DNA from: Promethearchaeum sp.
GTDB taxonomy: Archaea > Asgardarchaeota > Lokiarchaeia > Sigyniarchaeales > Promethearchaeaceae
Direction: 5' to 3'
Length of the DNA stretch: 6,084 nucleotides
NCBI GenBank assembly: GCA_030611625.1
Contig: JAUWPK010000237.1
Coordinates: 1 to 6,084, forward strand
The position numbers were made by a program, and so were the translations under genes. Below the pieces are notes generated by a model, which saw only the letters and a list, made by a program, of their open reading frames with translations, made no database searches and had not been told where the DNA came from. Positions 1-6,084 of this stretch are shown in pieces; position 1 is the stretch's first letter; the number at the start of each line of letters is the position of its first letter.

Positions 1-1953
1 AAAACCTATTCCGGTGAATCCCAAGAAATTCAATACGAGAATCGTAGTGGGGATATTATTGAAACTTTTGATTCTGCATCTGGGAAGAAAGAAGGGGAAA
101 TATCTCTTGGCTCGGAAGGTGCTAAAGGCAAATTTGTAATGCTTGAAGTGATAGAAAAATCCGAAAATCATTACAAATACAATGCAGAAACTGATATTGA
201 AGAAGATAGAAAAACATCCGGTGTTTTCAAGATTAAAAATCCATCAGATTCCGATAAAATTTGGGATGTTGATGTAACATTTAAAAAGGATAAAGATATT
301 GGTTTAGATGATGAAATTCATCTCAAAAACTTGGATCCAAGTGAAGAAAAAGAATATGAATATGATATTGAGCAATTTGAAGAACCTGCTCTAAAAATAT
401 CTGAATTTGTAAGCACAGTTAATGATGAAAATACGTTATCTTATTCTCTTTCAACTGGAGATACAAATAAAGTATTATTTAAAATAATTTTAAAGAATCT
501 AATGGATTATCCTTTAACAAATGTTGTAGTTAAGAAAGAAATTCAATCAGGATATTCAGATGTAGATGTTCTTGGTAATTCTGTAGGATCAGTAGATACT
601 GATTCTGAATTTATTGAATGGAAGATTGATACATTATCGGCTAATGCAGAAGCTGAATTAAAACTAAACATGAGTATTCAAATTGAAGATTCCAGCTCAA
701 AAGTACGAACAGGGACGATTTCAGCAGAATATTCATCACCAAATAAAGCATTAACAGGACTTGAAATCGATAAGTTTGATGCTTATTCAAATAACTTCGT
801 GGGTGTTTTAGAAGAACAAAATGATGATAATCCTGATGCATATAATTGTTCTGTATTGTTCATAAATGAGAGTGAATTTCAAGTAAAATTAGTGAATTTA
901 GATGTAAAAAATGCAGAAACAAGTGAGAAGGTACTAGATATTGATCCAGGTGAAATTCCAATTATTGCTTCAGGTGCTACTTGGACTTCAGAACCATGGG
1001 AAACCGAAACTGATGATGGTTTAGAACCTCGTTTCCTCAAAACTGTCGAATTCTTCCTAATTGCTTCGCGAAAGGTTTCTACCTTTGGAACAATTGCAAT
1101 AGATGATTTTGAATTAGCAGTTGCAGCAATTGCAGGAAAATTGGATTATTCATTAAAACAAATAATGTCCTACCGAATTACACCATTTGATGCGTTGCTT
1201 CAAGTTAAGAATACAGGAGGTGCTGATTTAAATGAGATCATTTTTGAAGAAACCATTCAAGAGGGTTATGTTCCTCCTAAACCTGAAGATGTTGAAATTT
1301 ACATTATAAGAGACGACGAATCTGAACTTGAAGGCTCAGAAGCTGATTGGGAAAACTTGGGTGATTCTATTGAAATCGATTCAAGTTTAATTGAAATTAG
1401 TCCAAATAATCAAGAACCTGAAACTGAACATGTTCTTAGAATAAAACTCACTGATCTCAAAGATCATGCAATGGGTATGTTCCTTCCAAATATGATTATT
1501 CGTGTTAAATATCCAATTGAAGCATATAAACCAGCAAGAGATTCTGAATTTGTCTCAAATGTTAGATATATTGTTAACACTTTTCCAGCAGGAGCTCCAA
1601 TTGAATATATTCCAGCTCCAGCGGCTAGAATTCCAGTTCTACATCTTAGAAGGAAAGTTCTCAAAGGAAAGAAGATCCATGCAATGTCACAAGAAGGCGT
1701 ATACGAAATCGTGTTAACTGTAAAGAATACAGGCGATGACTTCATTGAAAATGTCGAAATGCGTGATGTGGTTCCGGACAATTTTGAATACGGCGAATAC
1801 AGTTTAGAACCCGCTTCTACAGATAACCTTGAAGGTAAAGATCTGTTAATTTGGAATATTGACCGAATCGAAGCAAATGATTCATTTGAAATTACATATA
1901 CGATAACTGGACAAGGCGAATACAAAGCCAGTGATTCTCAGTTATCTGCTTAA
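1..1953 (+). CDS. Acidic multi-repeat protein with DUF11/CARDB-like beta-sandwich domains (5'-truncated by window edge)
   Basis: The frame is open from base 1 to the TAA at 1951-1953, giving 650 visible residues. The real start lies upstream: the first in-frame ATG (139) has no ribosome site, and the 46 codons before it read as normal protein. Numbering from the first codon, beta-rich units of the DUF11/CARDB type recur at about 74-138, 145-246, 381-526 and 565-641. Their signature is a 'VKNTG' or 'LKNLMDYPL' strand followed by an amphipathic 'V..E.I..GY' strand and a closing 'W.ID.L.AN' segment. The last unit (VKNTGDDFIENVEMRDVVPD, then LIWNIDRIEAND) is the best DUF11 match. The protein is strongly Asp/Glu-rich, has one cysteine in the visible part, and shows no membrane anchor or sorting motif at its C-terminus. 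DUF11-type domains usually sit in surface or adhesive proteins; here cell location and partners are unknown. The repeat fold is fairly sure, the function is not assigned. Confidence 0.75.
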   Translation, partial: KTYSGESQEIQYENRSGDIIETFDSASGKKEGEISLGSEGAKGKFVMLEVIEKSENHYKYNAETDIEEDRKTSGVFKIKNPSDSDKIWDVDVTFKKDKDIGLDDEIHLKNLDPSEEKEYEYDIEQFEEPALKISEFVSTVNDENTLSYSLSTGDTNKVLFKIILKNLMDYPLTNVVVKKEIQSGYSDVDVLGNSVGSVDTDSEFIEWKIDTLSANAEAELKLNMSIQIEDSSSKVRTGTISAEYSSPNKALTGLEIDKFDAYSNNFVGVLEEQNDDNPDAYNCSVLFINESEFQVKLVNLDVKNAETSEKVLDIDPGEIPIIASGATWTSEPWETETDDGLEPRFLKTVEFFLIASRKVSTFGTIAIDDFELAVAAIAGKLDYSLKQIMSYRITPFDALLQVKNTGGADLNEIIFEETIQEGYVPPKPEDVEIYIIRDDESELEGSEADWENLGDSIEIDSSLIEISPNNQEPETEHVLRIKLTDLKDHAMGMFLPNMIIRVKYPIEAYKPARDSEFVSNVRYIVNTFPAGAPIEYIPAPAARIPVLHLRRKVLKGKKIHAMSQEGVYEIVLTVKNTGDDFIENVEMRDVVPDNFEYGEYSLEPASTDNLEGKDLLIWNIDRIEANDSFEITYTITGQGEYKASDSQLSA

Positions 1954-1955
1954 AC

Positions 1956-2006
1956 TTTTTTTATCTCTTTTTTTTTAATTTTAATTTTGAACTCCAAACT
2001 TTTTTT
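1956..2006 (+). terminator. Oligo-T transcription end after the repeat-protein gene
   Basis: Three T tracts follow the stop codon at once: seven T at 1956-1962, nine T at 1968-1976 and seven T at 2000-2006. No GC-rich inverted repeat precedes them. Archaeal RNA polymerase terminates on such tracts without a hairpin. The 76-base gap to the next gene holds nothing else clear, although the AT-rich stretch at 1975-1986 could serve as a weak TATA element for the DUF1028 gene. Confidence 0.55.
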
Positions 2007-2029
2007 ACTTTTCAGATAGAATTATATTC

Positions 2030-2935
2030 ATGACATTTTCAATTGTGGCATTTGATCCAAAAACTGGAGATTTGGGCGTCGCGGTTCAAAGTAAGTTTCC
2101 ATGCGTAGGATCAATCGTTCCTTGGGCGAAATCTAATGTAGGTGCTGTTGCTACTCAAGCATTTGCTAATACAACCTTTGGACCAAGAGGTTTAAAACTA
2201 CTTGAAGAAGGATTATCTTCGAATGAGGTGTTATCTAAACTCTTAGAAGATGATGATTTGCGTGAACAACGGCAGCTGGGCATAATCGATGCAAAAGGAA
2301 ATGCTGTTGCTTTCACTGGAAAAGATTGTTTCTACTGGGCGGGGCATGTTGTAGGAAAATATTTCAGTTGTCAAGGAAATATTCTTGTTAGCGATGAAAC
2401 AGTTAAAAGCATGGCAGTTGCATTCCAAGAAACGAAGGGAGATCTCGCAGACAAGTTATTAGCGGTACTATCTGCAGCAGATCAAGAAGGTAGGGGAGAT
2501 GTTCGGGGAAAACAATCAGCTGCTTTGTTAATTGTTCGGGAAAAAGGCGGTTATGGGGGATTTACGGATATAATGGTCGATCTTAGGGTAGACGATCATA
2601 AAGAGCCGATAAAAGAACTCAAACGAATATTTGAAGTTTATGATATGATAATGCTTGAACGAGAAGACCCTTCGAATATAATGAAAATCGAAGGGGATGT
2701 TTCTCTAAATATTAAACGTGTCCTTATTGAATTAGGCTATATTGATAAGGATCCGAATGAAATTTTGGAATTATGGGAAGAAACAGATACTAAAGCTTTT
2801 GAAAATTGGGTTGGTATAAATAATTTTGAAAACAAATGGAAAAATGATGGAACAATTTGGAAATCGGTTTATGATTACTTAATTAATAAAAAAGGCACAC
2901 GAATGGTTCAATTAAAAAAAATGTCTGAATTATAA
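2030..2935 (+). CDS. DUF1028 family protein (predicted Ntn-hydrolase fold) with C-terminal PG_binding_2-like module
   Basis: This complete 301-residue protein is recognised from its DUF1028 (PF06267) motifs: TFSI at 2-5, GVAVQSKF at 16-23, GAVATQAFAN at 38-47, GPRG at 51-54, CFYWAG at 100-105, CQGNIL at 114-119, RGKQSAALL at 159-167 and DLRVDDH at 184-190. The family is grouped with the N-terminal nucleophile hydrolases. Removal of Met1 would expose Thr2, a candidate nucleophile, but that is inference and no substrate is known to me. Residues 215-288 (LNIKRVLIELGY, then AFENWVGINNFENKW) resemble the small domain called PG_binding_2 that often follows DUF1028; the peptidoglycan role in that name is only predicted. 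There is no signal peptide or membrane segment, so it is probably cytosolic. The ATG fits because DUF1028 proteins start with this MTFSI block. No Shine-Dalgarno motif precedes it. It is convergent with the propeller gene and may be transcribed alone. Confidence 0.9.
   Translation: MTFSIVAFDPKTGDLGVAVQSKFPCVGSIVPWAKSNVGAVATQAFANTTFGPRGLKLLEEGLSSNEVLSKLLEDDDLREQRQLGIIDAKGNAVAFTGKDCFYWAGHVVGKYFSCQGNILVSDETVKSMAVAFQETKGDLADKLLAVLSAADQEGRGDVRGKQSAALLIVREKGGYGGFTDIMVDLRVDDHKEPIKELKRIFEVYDMIMLEREDPSNIMKIEGDVSLNIKRVLIELGYIDKDPNEILELWEETDTKAFENWVGINNFENKWKNDGTIWKSVYDYLINKKGTRMVQLKKMSEL
2914..2921 (-). terminator. Oligo-T end of the propeller gene, inside the 3' end of the DUF1028 gene
   Basis: Eight A on the + strand read as eight T on the - strand, 33 bases beyond the propeller gene stop. 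This makes the convergent junction a reciprocal pair of T tracts, each gene ending within or at the edge of the other. On the + strand the run encodes Lys residues near the DUF1028 C-terminus, so it may simply reflect AT-rich coding sequence. Confidence 0.35.
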
Positions 2936-2946
2936 TTGATAAACTC

Positions 2947-2954
2947 TTTTTTTT
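2947..2954 (+). terminator. Oligo-T end of the DUF1028 gene, touching the opposing stop codon
   Basis: Eight consecutive T lie 12 bases after the DUF1028 stop. The last T is also the final base of the opposing gene's stop codon. There is no hairpin, as expected for intrinsic archaeal termination. Confidence 0.5.
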
Positions 2955-5185
2955 CATTTATTCTTGAAAGTATATCCTCTTGGAGCACTTCTGGAATAAA
3001 TTAAATATCCTTGCTTCTTTAAATTATCAAATAATTTCTCGGGGCTATAACTTTCCACGAGATTTAATTCTAATTCAAATTTATTTAAAATTGCGTTCTT
3101 TGAAGCAATAATCTGAGATTTTTCAAATATCATCTCAATTTGATGCAAAATTTCAACAGATATTTTAACCTCAGGTTCTTTCTTTTGTTCTGGAATTTCT
3201 TTTGGAATGAACTCCTTTAAATCTTTTCCTTCAATATAATGGTATCCTCTAGGTTTTTTAGCAGAATAAGAGATGATTGCGCGATCTTTTAAGATATTAA
3301 GAAGTTTTTCTGCTTGTTTTGTTTCTAAATTTAATTTGCTAAATTCTTCAAAAATTTTGACTTTGGAAGAAATAAATTGTTTTTCACGAAATATTTTCTT
3401 TCCTTCTTCAATCATATCGTCGCTAACTGTGAGTTTTGGAGCAATTTTTAATGCAATAGATGTTCCTTTTTCACCAATAAATGTATACCCTCGAGGTGCT
3501 GAACGTGAATAGGTTAAATAAGCTTTTGATTTGAAATAATCAAATATTGGGCTGATTTCAATCTCGGGTATATCATTATTCCGTAAAGTATTAATTAAAA
3601 TTGCTTTTGAAGCAAAAAATCCTTCCGTTTCTAAGATAGATTGAGCCTTCTGAAGGATTGGGCTTTCAATTGTTTTTTCAATGGTTGTGGTCAGTACGCG
3701 TGTTTCTGGTACCGGAGTAATTTCGCCTGGTGATGCTTGATCTACTAAATAGTAACCTCTGGGGCTTGAGCGTTGGTATCTAATTATCCTTTGTGTCTTC
3801 AAATCATTGAAAAACTTATTTGATTGTGTCCCGTCAAGCCCACCTGAAGCAAATGCTGCGAGTAATTTTGCTTTCGTTTCAAAATACTCTACATCATTAA
3901 AAATTGTTGGAATTAATTCAGATCTGGGAATTTCTGCCGAATATCTTCCAAATCTAGAAGCATTTCCTGTCGAAGCTTGTTCAAATTCATTATTTGATGA
4001 TGCGATCTCTGACTGTGACTCATCCGCCGCGAGAGCATAAGCGGAGTCATTGCCCGTACTGAAAAGAGATGCTGTTTCCTCAGTTTCACCCTCAATAGGA
4101 ACTGGATGATATGGTGCTGCCAATTGGGTTTCTAAAATTTCCATTCCATAATGGAAATCATTTATAATATTAATTGCATAATCATAACCTGCAAAAATAA
4201 TATCTTTTTCCAAATTTAATGTAAAATCTGTGACTATTATCTTGTTAATAACTCCGTGTATTTTATATCTCCATCTTCTGCATATTTGAGAAAGCAATGC
4301 ATCTGGAAATTCATAGGACATTAAAAATTCTGATCCCATACCAAGTAAAACTTCATTTCGAGAATTTCCGTTGATATCCGCTATCAATATTGAAGTAATA
4401 CGATCTTCTAAAGGTGTTTTAAGAATAGTGTTGCCATACATATCTAAGAAATACAGAATTTTATCATTCCCACCAGTTACAATGTACGGATAACCCGAAG
4501 AGTCTAAAATTCCTATATCGCAAGCAAGAAGTGGTTTTCCTGCAGAAAATTCCCAAATAAGAGAACCATTAAGGGAATTCAGAACGGATAATCCGTCTTC
4601 TTTAAATAATACCACTATTTCTAACCGATTGTTCCATAAAACATCAGCAATTTTTACAGATTGAATTCTAAAAGATAATTCTTTACGCCATAGCTCCTCT
4701 AAACCAGTTTCAGTAAGTGAAAAAACGCGTAAAGTTTTATCCCAAGATCCTGCAATTATTTCTAAATTTGAATCGCCATTTAAATCGGCAATAGCGCAGC
4801 TGCTTACGAAACCTTCAAATGCCTCTGAACAAAATTCTACAAAATTCATAGTTTCTTCGTCAAATTTGAAAATTCTTAATGTATTATCTCCTAAACCAAC
4901 AATTATTTCAGATTTACCATTTTTTGTTAGGTCAGCTGAACTTATACATCGAACCCATTGAGAAAATTCAATTTTTTGATATAGTTCTAATCCATTAGAA
5001 CTTAAAATATACAAATTTCTATCTTGATTGGCAACCGCAATGAATTTATCAGCCTCATTCTCCCCAATTGCAACTATCGCTATATCCCTAATAACACCAG
5101 GTAATTTTTTGCGGATGATAGAATGAGTATGCTGCACAATCATAGATTTTTCATGACCTTGTTTTTCAACTAAAATCTTTTCCAT
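2954..5185 (-). CDS. Cytosolic seven-bladed FG-GAP/WD40-like beta-propeller fused to four winged-helix-like PRGY repeats
   Basis: This complete 743-residue protein has no signal peptide or membrane segment. Residues about 31-353 form seven blades of about 45 residues. Each has a strand such as 'VSSCAIAD', a loop, 'LEIIAGSWDKTLRVF' or its equivalent, and a closing strand. The pattern lies between FG-GAP/VCBS and WD40. Only blade 3 keeps the calcium-type loop DLNGDSNLE (134-142); the others are degenerate (DLTKNGKSE, DINGNSRNE). Residues about 354-425 are a Ser/Ala/Glu-rich, probably disordered linker. Residues 430-743 hold four tandem domains of about 55-67 residues, each with helices, an 'ASKAIL'-like helix, a 'LFDNLKKQGYL'-like helix and a basic hairpin ending in PRGY. 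This resembles a winged helix-turn-helix with a conserved wing. I do not recognise the whole architecture. A scaffold or multivalent nucleic-acid or protein binder is inferred. The start fits the promoter spacing and there is no Shine-Dalgarno motif. It lies 76 bases downstream of the TFB gene on the same strand. Confidence 0.85.
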   Translation of the reverse strand: MEKILVEKQGHEKSMIVQHTHSIIRKKLPGVIRDIAIVAIGENEADKFIAVANQDRNLYILSSNGLELYQKIEFSQWVRCISSADLTKNGKSEIIVGLGDNTLRIFKFDEETMNFVEFCSEAFEGFVSSCAIADLNGDSNLEIIAGSWDKTLRVFSLTETGLEELWRKELSFRIQSVKIADVLWNNRLEIVVLFKEDGLSVLNSLNGSLIWEFSAGKPLLACDIGILDSSGYPYIVTGGNDKILYFLDMYGNTILKTPLEDRITSILIADINGNSRNEVLLGMGSEFLMSYEFPDALLSQICRRWRYKIHGVINKIIVTDFTLNLEKDIIFAGYDYAINIINDFHYGMEILETQLAAPYHPVPIEGETEETASLFSTGNDSAYALAADESQSEIASSNNEFEQASTGNASRFGRYSAEIPRSELIPTIFNDVEYFETKAKLLAAFASGGLDGTQSNKFFNDLKTQRIIRYQRSSPRGYYLVDQASPGEITPVPETRVLTTTIEKTIESPILQKAQSILETEGFFASKAILINTLRNNDIPEIEISPIFDYFKSKAYLTYSRSAPRGYTFIGEKGTSIALKIAPKLTVSDDMIEEGKKIFREKQFISSKVKIFEEFSKLNLETKQAEKLLNILKDRAIISYSAKKPRGYHYIEGKDLKEFIPKEIPEQKKEPEVKISVEILHQIEMIFEKSQIIASKNAILNKFELELNLVESYSPEKLFDNLKKQGYLIYSRSAPRGYTFKNK
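2957..3898 (-). repeat. Four tandem protein-level repeats with a PRGY signature (winged-helix-like)
   Basis: In protein order the copies lie at about 3898-3740 (residues 430-482), 3655-3467 (511-573), 3418-3227 (590-653) and 3157-2957 (677-743). Their signature segments are YQRSSPRGYYL, YSRSAPRGYTF, YSAKKPRGYHY and YSRSAPRGYTF. PRGY begins at residues 475, 564, 645 and 735, a spacing of 89, 81 and 90 residues. Upstream of each signature is a conserved (F/I)(A/S)SK-type helix and an 'F..LK' helix; copy 1 is the most divergent and lacks part of the first helix. The linkers between copies are Pro/Glu/Lys-rich. The repeats are conserved in protein but not in DNA. Confidence 0.8.
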
Positions 5186-5207
5186 AGAAAAATTGCGCCA
5201 AAAAATA

Positions 5208-5217
5208 CTTAAATATT
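5208..5217 (-). promoter_or_regulatory. Probable archaeal TATA box for the propeller gene (leaderless spacing)
   Basis: Read on the - strand, AATATTTAAG is centred about 27 bases upstream of the ATG at 5185. An archaeal TATA box sits about 26 bases before the transcription start, so the transcript would begin at or next to the start codon. That fits the lack of any Shine-Dalgarno motif in TTTTTTGGCGCAATTTTTCT before the ATG. No clear purine-rich BRE was seen just upstream. Confidence 0.5.
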
Positions 5218-5244
5218 ATGATAATATCTGGATGTTCTTTTGAG

Positions 5245-5256
5245 AAAAAATAAAAA
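5245..5256 (-). terminator. Oligo-T end of the TFB gene
   Basis: On the - strand, TTTTT, an A, then TTTTTT begins six bases after the TFB stop codon. There is no hairpin. The tracts lie between the TFB stop and the putative promoter of the propeller gene, so the two genes are probably separate units despite sharing a strand, although read-through is possible. Confidence 0.5.
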
Positions 5257-5261
5257 TATAC

Positions 5262-6084
5262 TTATTTGATGTCAGATGGCTGTAATTTTGCAGTATTAGG
5301 TGTAAAAACTTGTTTTCTACGCAATTGCGAATAAGACCATATTTGCTTTGCTCGAGTGCGCAGTGTCACCTCTGTAATTCGCGCAATGCTTGCAATGCTT
5401 GATTGGGTTTTCTTCTCTTCGGTGTCTTTTGCTGCTAAATATAAAGTAGCGGCCGCGATTCCTTTTGGATCTTTACCAGTCCTCTCAAGTCCAGCTCTTC
5501 TTGCGGTGAAAAGGAGTTTCTTGGCTTTTTGTTGTATTGGCATGGATAATTTCAGTTCATTACCAAAGCGGAATATTAAACGTTCTGAACAAATAGGGCT
5601 GTATCTTAATCCCAATTCTGGTAGAACTTCGCGAACTATTAAAGCTAAAGATTTATGTATGTTTCTAAGTGGAAGAAGGGAGAGATCTACAACTTCTTCT
5701 AGAAGCCTGGGATATCGATGTACCCTAATCGCGGCATAAACAGATGCAGCAATGAAACCTTCAATTGAACGTCCCATAGTTAATTTCTTTTTTGCAGAAA
5801 TTTTATAAATTGACCAAGCTGTTTCTTGTATAAAATTAGGAATTGCTAAGCGATTGGAAAGTGTGCTTAACTTGGGTTTTGCCTCCCAGTAATTTCGCTC
5901 AAGTGAATTTATTAGTGAACCTTGAATTTTACTAAGTCTAGCAAATAATGCGCGTCTTTGAGGTTGTAATTGTTTACCCCGAGCATCTGTATTAAAATTC
6001 CCAATAATCGTTCTATTTCCGAAACATCTCCAAAGTGGTTCCGTACGGCGCCTACTGCTTATTTCGCTTGCATTATACGCCCTG
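5262..6084 (-). CDS. tfb: Transcription initiation factor B (TFB, TFIIB family), N-terminal zinc ribbon outside the window
   Basis: TFB bridges the TATA-bound TBP and RNA polymerase in archaeal initiation. The frame runs open through the right edge: codons are in phase from base 6083, giving 273 visible residues, and the ATG at 5777 is internal because TFB sequence continues before it. Residues 1-54 are the linker after the zinc ribbon (RAYNAS, RRRTEP, then GNRTIIGNFNTDARGKQL and RRALFARLSKIQ). Residues about 55-150 are cyclin repeat 1 with the hallmark GRSIEGFIAASVYAA at 104-118. Residues about 153-250 are cyclin repeat 2, with GKDPKGIAAATLYLAA at 203-218 and the ITEVTLRTR recognition helix region at 235-243. 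A 23-residue basic tail ends the protein. The linker block, usually like 'GLSTVIG' in archaeal TFBs, is 'NRTIIGN', so this is a divergent paralogue or a divergent lineage. Many archaea carry several TFBs; which one this is cannot be told. Confidence 0.93.
   Translation of the reverse strand, partial: RAYNASEISSRRRTEPLWRCFGNRTIIGNFNTDARGKQLQPQRRALFARLSKIQGSLINSLERNYWEAKPKLSTLSNRLAIPNFIQETAWSIYKISAKKKLTMGRSIEGFIAASVYAAIRVHRYPRLLEEVVDLSLLPLRNIHKSLALIVREVLPELGLRYSPICSERLIFRFGNELKLSMPIQQKAKKLLFTARRAGLERTGKDPKGIAAATLYLAAKDTEEKKTQSSIASIARITEVTLRTRAKQIWSYSQLRRKQVFTPNTAKLQPSDIK

Noticed and set aside
1051..1137. Hydrophobic stretch in the repeat protein as a membrane segment
   Set aside because: The stretch FFLIASRKVSTFG and then AVAAIAG is broken by Arg, Lys, Asp and Glu, and it fits buried beta strands better than a membrane helix.
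1464..1925. 153-codon open frame on the - strand
   Set aside because: It lies fully opposite the repeat-protein gene, has no recognisable domain, and is a shadow of biased codon use there.
139..1953. ATG at 139 as the start of the repeat-protein gene
   Set aside because: The same frame is open back to base 1 with protein-like content and no ribosome site or promoter precedes the ATG, so the gene is truncated by the window edge.
4015..4045. Short GC-rich inverted repeat (CCGC ... GCGG) as a regulatory hairpin
   Set aside because: The arms are four bases, it lies in the middle of a coding frame, and it can arise by chance in the GC-richer linker.
5356..5739. 127-codon open frame on the + strand
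   Set aside because: It lies opposite the TFB cyclin repeats, which are unmistakable on the other strand.
5262..5777. ATG at 5777 as the start of the TFB gene
   Set aside because: The frame continues upstream to the right edge with the end of cyclin repeat 1's first helices and the TFB linker, so this Met is internal.

Overview
The window looks like part of an AT-rich archaeal chromosome. The clearest sign is a TFIIB-family transcription factor (TFB) with two cyclin repeats at the right edge. Other archaeal signs are oligo-T transcription ends without GC hairpins, start codons without Shine-Dalgarno motifs, and a TATA-like box spaced for a leaderless transcript. The mix of an acidic DUF11-like repeat protein and a cytosolic beta-propeller fused to winged-helix-like repeats would fit an Asgard-type archaeon, but nothing here proves that lineage.

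Layout: (1) 1-1953, + strand: the 3' part of a long acidic protein of beta-sandwich (DUF11/CARDB-like) repeats, open at the left edge. (2) 1954-2029: a short spacer with three oligo-T tracts. (3) 2030-2935, + strand: a complete DUF1028 family protein (predicted Ntn-hydrolase fold) with a C-terminal PG_binding_2-like module. (4) 2954-5185, - strand: a 743-residue protein with an N-terminal seven-bladed FG-GAP/VCBS/WD40-like propeller, a disordered Ser/Ala/Glu-rich linker, and four C-terminal copies of a winged-helix-like domain, each ending in a PRGY motif. It converges on the DUF1028 gene with only 18 bases between the two stops. (5) 5186-5261: a spacer holding the oligo-T end of the TFB gene and a probable promoter for the propeller gene. 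(6) 5262-6084, - strand: the TFB gene, whose 5' part (zinc ribbon) lies beyond the right edge.

No pathway links the four genes. The two left genes run rightward and the two right genes run leftward, and each spacer carries termination signals, so they are probably separate transcription units. The most unusual item is the propeller plus four-fold PRGY repeat protein. It has no signal peptide or membrane segment, and it resembles an intracellular scaffold or a multivalent nucleic-acid-binding protein. It lies just downstream of a TFB gene. No RNA genes, CRISPR arrays, insertion sequences or tRNAs were seen.
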